A DNA stretch of 37,860 nucleotides, taken from contig NZ_NPBD01000009.1 in NCBI RefSeq assembly GCF_002272745.1, positions 1-37,860 on the forward strand, read 5' to 3'. The notes under the pieces are model-generated. The model was not told where the DNA came from. It did not search any database and saw nothing but the letters and a program-made list of their open reading frames with translations. Shown here piece by piece: positions 35,403-37,860 of the stretch. The DNA is from Terribacillus saccharophilus (lineage in GTDB: Bacteria; Bacillota; Bacilli; Bacillales; Amphibacillaceae). Position numbers and translations under genes: made by a program. Every line of letters begins with the position of its first letter. The stretch's first letter is position 1.

Positions 35403-36734
35403 TTGGAGCAGCACATGCTTGAGAAATCCACTACTCGGAAAGTTACATTACGTCTGATACCGTTTCTGTTTCTTTGTTTCTTTATCTCGATCCTGGATCG
35501 GGTGAATATCAGTTTTGCAGCTTTACAGATGAATGAAGATCTTGGTTTCTCGAATGCCGTCTACGGTCTTGGAGCGGGTATATTCTTCTTAGGCTACTTC
35601 CTGCTGGAGGTACCGGGAAGTGCAATCATGACGAGGATTGGAGCGCGGCGCTGGATCAGCAGAATCATGATCTCGTGGGCAATTATTGCGATCTTCATGG
35701 CATTTGTAACAGAACCATGGCAGTTCTATACGGCACGATTCCTATTAGGGGTAGCCGAAGCAAGCTTCTATCCATGTATGGTGTACTATTTGAGTGGCTT
35801 CTTCCAATCAAAACACCACGCAAAGGCAATTGCTGCCTTCATGCTAGCCATACCGGGAGCCAATGCAGTCGGAGCACCATTATCTACATTCTTGATGCAG
35901 ATTAATTGGTTGAACCTTGCAGGATGGCAGTGGTTGTTTATTTTGGAAGCGGTTCCAGCTCTTATTCTGGGAATCATCTGCTTCTTCTACTTGGATGATC
36001 GTCTGGAAGATGTGAAATGGCTGAAGGAAGAAGAAAGGAACTGGCTTCTGGATGTGACGCAAAAAGAAAAGGAAGCGAAGCAGCAAGTAAAACATTACAC
36101 ATTTGCGCAGGCGCTGAAAGATCGAGATGTATTGATTTTATCCGCTGGGTACTTCTGCTGGATGTTCGGTTACTATGGTATCAATATGTTCCTCCCGACC
36201 TTGTCGCAGTCCATGTCGGAATCCTTGTCGATTAGTACACAGGGGCTAGGCTGGCTGCTTGGACTGATGTATGCTATCGCTATGGTGGCAATGATCCTTG
36301 TTGGGAACCACTCAGATAAAAAGAACGAAAGACGTTGGCACGTGGCTGCTTGTTTAACAACAAGTGCAATCGCTATGATAGCGAGCAGCTATGTGGCGGA
36401 ATCGAATATTATTCTTTCCTTTGTGTTGCTCACAATTGCATTGTGCGGGGCTTTCGGAGCGTACTCTCCATTTTGGGCGATACCGCCTTCCTTCCTTACT
36501 GAATCAGCTGCTGCAGGTGCGATTGCTTTGATCAACAGTATCGGGAATCTTGGCGGATTCTTCGGACCGTATGCCGTCGGTTATATCCGGGATACAACAG
36601 GTTCTTTCACAATGAGTATGTTTTTCCTTGGTATAAGCATGATTCTAAGCTCGCTTATCATAATATTCCTAGTGAAGCAGTCCGGAAAAGCAGTCTCTCG
36701 GATTGCTGAAAAGAAACTCGGTAAATCAAGCTGA
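35403..36734 (+). CDS. MFS transporter, anion:cation symporter (ACS) family
   Basis: A 443-residue, 12-span transporter of the ACS family, which takes up organic anions such as hexuronates, galactonate, glucarate or tartrate with protons. Hallmarks are ISILDRVNISFAALQMNEDL in the first helix and loop, GYFLLEVPGSAIMTRIGARR (about residues 63-82) and RFLLGVAEASFYPCMVYYLS (about 111-130). The TTG start at 35403 follows GGAGGAA by 7 bases; an ATG at 35415 is the alternative. It belongs to the operon with the dehydrogenase and split transketolase, hinting that their substrate is a sugar acid or similar anion. A small GC-rich hairpin (about 35353-35374) lies before it. Confidence 0.88.
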   Translation: MEQHMLEKSTTRKVTLRLIPFLFLCFFISILDRVNISFAALQMNEDLGFSNAVYGLGAGIFFLGYFLLEVPGSAIMTRIGARRWISRIMISWAIIAIFMAFVTEPWQFYTARFLLGVAEASFYPCMVYYLSGFFQSKHHAKAIAAFMLAIPGANAVGAPLSTFLMQINWLNLAGWQWLFILEAVPALILGIICFFYLDDRLEDVKWLKEEERNWLLDVTQKEKEAKQQVKHYTFAQALKDRDVLILSAGYFCWMFGYYGINMFLPTLSQSMSESLSISTQGLGWLLGLMYAIAMVAMILVGNHSDKKNERRWHVAACLTTSAIAMIASSYVAESNIILSFVLLTIALCGAFGAYSPFWAIPPSFLTESAAAGAIALINSIGNLGGFFGPYAVGYIRDTTGSFTMSMFFLGISMILSSLIIIFLVKQSGKAVSRIAEKKLGKSS

Positions 36735-36772
36735 TAGTTGCATGACAAAAAACTCAATCGGAGGCGAAGAAA

Positions 36773-36916
36773 ATGGAAGAGAAATTGAATTCGAAGCAAA
36801 CGATTATTTGTCAAGATTGCGAAGATGTGATTGATGTGGCAGACAGCCCGGAAGGCGGACGTGTGTTGTACGGTGTATGTCTGGAATGCCGAGATGATAA
36901 TGGAGTAGCGGAATAA
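36773..36916 (+). CDS. SR1P-like GapA-binding peptide
   Basis: A 47-residue protein with two cysteine pairs. T-I-I-C-Q-D-C-E at residues 10-17 and L-Y-G-V-C-L-E-C at 32-39 match the SR1P family, whose B. subtilis member is encoded inside the dual-function small RNA SR1, binds glyceraldehyde-3-phosphate dehydrogenase GapA and promotes its contact with RNase J1. The ATG has CGGAGGCGAAG upstream. It lies 38 bases after the transporter gene and is last in the operon before a strong terminator, so it is an ordinary cistron here and not part of an SR1-like RNA. A zinc-ribbon role is an alternative reading. Confidence 0.75.
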   Translation: MEEKLNSKQTIICQDCEDVIDVADSPEGGRVLYGVCLECRDDNGVAE

Positions 36917-36920
36917 AGAG

Positions 36921-36952
36921 AAGAGGAGTCAGCATCTGCTGACTCCTCTTAT
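36921..36952. terminator. bidirectional terminator ending split-transketolase operon and gntR
   Basis: AAGAGGAGTCAGC pairs perfectly with GCTGACTCCTCTT with a 4-base loop. It separates the operon from the convergent regulator and overlaps its last codons. The T-tract is short. Confidence 0.85.
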
Positions 36953-37644
36953 ACTTTCCAATACCGTTCATACAGGTTATCCATGTGAAGCTTCATCAAG
37001 GCTTCTGCTTTTTCCTCGTCATGGTCCTCAATTGCTTCAATTAAATTCTTGTGCTCATGGAAATTCACGCCGCGAAAATCAGGTCTTGTTACTGTACGAT
37101 CACGGATGAAAGTCCACATTTGCTGCTGCTTCATGGCGCTGCTGATGGTAGCCATGAACTGGATGTATAGATCATTATGGGATGCTTTTGCTATGCCATT
37201 ATGCAATTTTTCATCCGTTTCTGGAACATATACACCTTCATTTGTTTCCTTCTCCATCTGCTTGATTGTCTCATTCAGCTCTTTTAAATCTTCCTCTGTG
37301 GCTCGCATTGCCGCGAATCGTACGATAAGCGGTTCGATGTTCATCCGAGCTTCCACAATATCCTCTGGGGACACATTTGATAAGAAAGCAGGGGAATAGA
37401 TCTCATCAGCTGGCAAAGACTTAATGAAAACACCCTCCCCTTGTCTGGAATAAGTGAATCCGTTCATTTCCAATGCGCTCATCGCTTGGCGCACCGGAGC
37501 TCTGCTTACACCGAATTGTTCACATAGTTCTCGTTCTGATGGCAGCTTATCTCCGACCTTGAAAGCACCAGACTTCATCTGCTCAACGATTTGTTCATAA
37601 ATCTGTATGTATAGTCTTTTATTTGTTACTGGATTAAAGTTCAT
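36949..37644 (-). CDS. GntR family regulator, FadR (FCD) subfamily
   Basis: A 231-residue GntR-type regulator. The winged helix covers about residues 5-70 (LYIQIYEQIVEQMKSGAFKV, KLPSERELCEQFGVSRAPVR, with R-Q-G-E-G-V-F-I in the wing). The C-terminal helical FCD ligand domain shows the metal-site pattern: R near EARMNIEPLIV, then E-K-L-H-N-G-I-A, and two later histidines (NFHEHKNLI, LMKLHMDNLYERYW). Such domains sense sugar acids and other organic acids. The frame starts at 37659, but GAGGTGG before the ATG at 37644 sets the start. It is convergent with the operon it most likely controls through the palindrome at 32718. Confidence 0.88.
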   Translation of the reverse strand: MNFNPVTNKRLYIQIYEQIVEQMKSGAFKVGDKLPSERELCEQFGVSRAPVRQAMSALEMNGFTYSRQGEGVFIKSLPADEIYSPAFLSNVSPEDIVEARMNIEPLIVRFAAMRATEEDLKELNETIKQMEKETNEGVYVPETDEKLHNGIAKASHNDLYIQFMATISSAMKQQQMWTFIRDRTVTRPDFRGVNFHEHKNLIEAIEDHDEEKAEALMKLHMDNLYERYWKV

Positions 37645-37832
37645 GATGACCCACCTCATTATAGGAGTTCCTTCTTAAATTATAATGCTTTGCGGTCGTT
37701 CCGGCAAAAGAGGAGTGAGCGAGAGCGTGCAGGAAGTCGCCTCATTTGAGATTAATGCAGAAAAGTTATTTAAGTCCTACGCCATTTTGGAAAAATATGG
37801 ACTATAGTAACATATGTTCGGTCCTTGACCTT

Positions 37833-37841
37833 TGATATAAT
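37833..37841 (+). promoter_or_regulatory. extended -10 promoter at the window edge
   Basis: TGATATAAT at 37833-37841 is an extended -10 element pointing out of the window. The -35 region is not recognisable. The 200-base stretch from the gntR start to here has no gene. Confidence 0.5.
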
Positions 37842-37860
37842 AGTAGGACAATAGCATAAG

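Noticed and set aside
32784..36916. Assignment of the operon to the D-apiose or sulfoquinovose sulfo-TK pathway
   Set aside because: The required kinase and isomerase genes are missing, and the transporter is of the organic-anion type. Only the split transketolase is shared.

Overview
The window looks like a chromosomal segment of a low-GC, spore-former-type Bacillota, most likely family Bacillaceae. Evidence: the ydiL-ydiK / CIRCE-groES-groEL arrangement known from Bacillus subtilis, a class III fructose-1,6-bisphosphatase, FloT-type flotillin, YitT and YesK-like proteins, Rap/Phr-type relics, an SR1P-like peptide, strong AGGAGG ribosome sites, and catabolite-repression-like AAGCGCTT boxes. 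The species cannot be settled from sequence reading alone. No tRNA, rRNA, CRISPR array, transposase or phage module was seen.

Layout. 1-1.1 kb: a DUF2087 protein and a GNAT acetyltransferase. 1.1-4.4 kb: ydiL-ydiK (minus strand) divergent from the HrcA/CIRCE-controlled groES-groEL operon. 4.4-9.7 kb: a relic of an rRNA methyltransferase 3' end, a Gfo/Idh/MocA oxidoreductase, floT, an intact RlmI-type methyltransferase with a small coiled-coil gene, and a YcsI-type hydro-lyase. 9.7-16 kb: a membrane protein, an FtsX-type ABC exporter pair and a CHASE3-like chemoreceptor. 16-19 kb: an unexplained, potentially structured intergenic stretch, a very acidic mini-lipoprotein, a small membrane protein, an uncharacterised minus-strand protein and a CynX/NimT-type MFS transporter. 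19-21 kb: a decayed Rap-Phr signalling locus (frameshifted, truncated Rap relic plus two tandem Phr-like pre-peptides) and a MarR-rhodanese operon with an inverted-repeat operator.

21-26.7 kb is an alpha-galactoside uptake and hydrolysis cluster: GH4 melA, binding protein, two permeases, AraC regulator, and two near-identical cre-like boxes. It has no ATPase, so a shared MsmX-type ATPase is expected. 27-32.6 kb holds fbp, yitT, several small membrane proteins, a P-loop kinase pseudogene with an internal deletion, and a BltD-like acetyltransferase.

32.7-37.6 kb is the most interesting region: a compact operon of a split transketolase (N and C halves overlapping by 4 bases), an SDR dehydrogenase, an ACS-type organic-anion MFS transporter and an SR1P-like GapA-binding peptide, with a convergent GntR/FadR-type regulator and a perfect 13-base palindrome in front of the first gene. 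No kinase or isomerase is present, so it matches no split-transketolase pathway I can name. It probably imports a sugar acid or similar anion, oxidises it, and cleaves a two-carbon unit into central metabolism.
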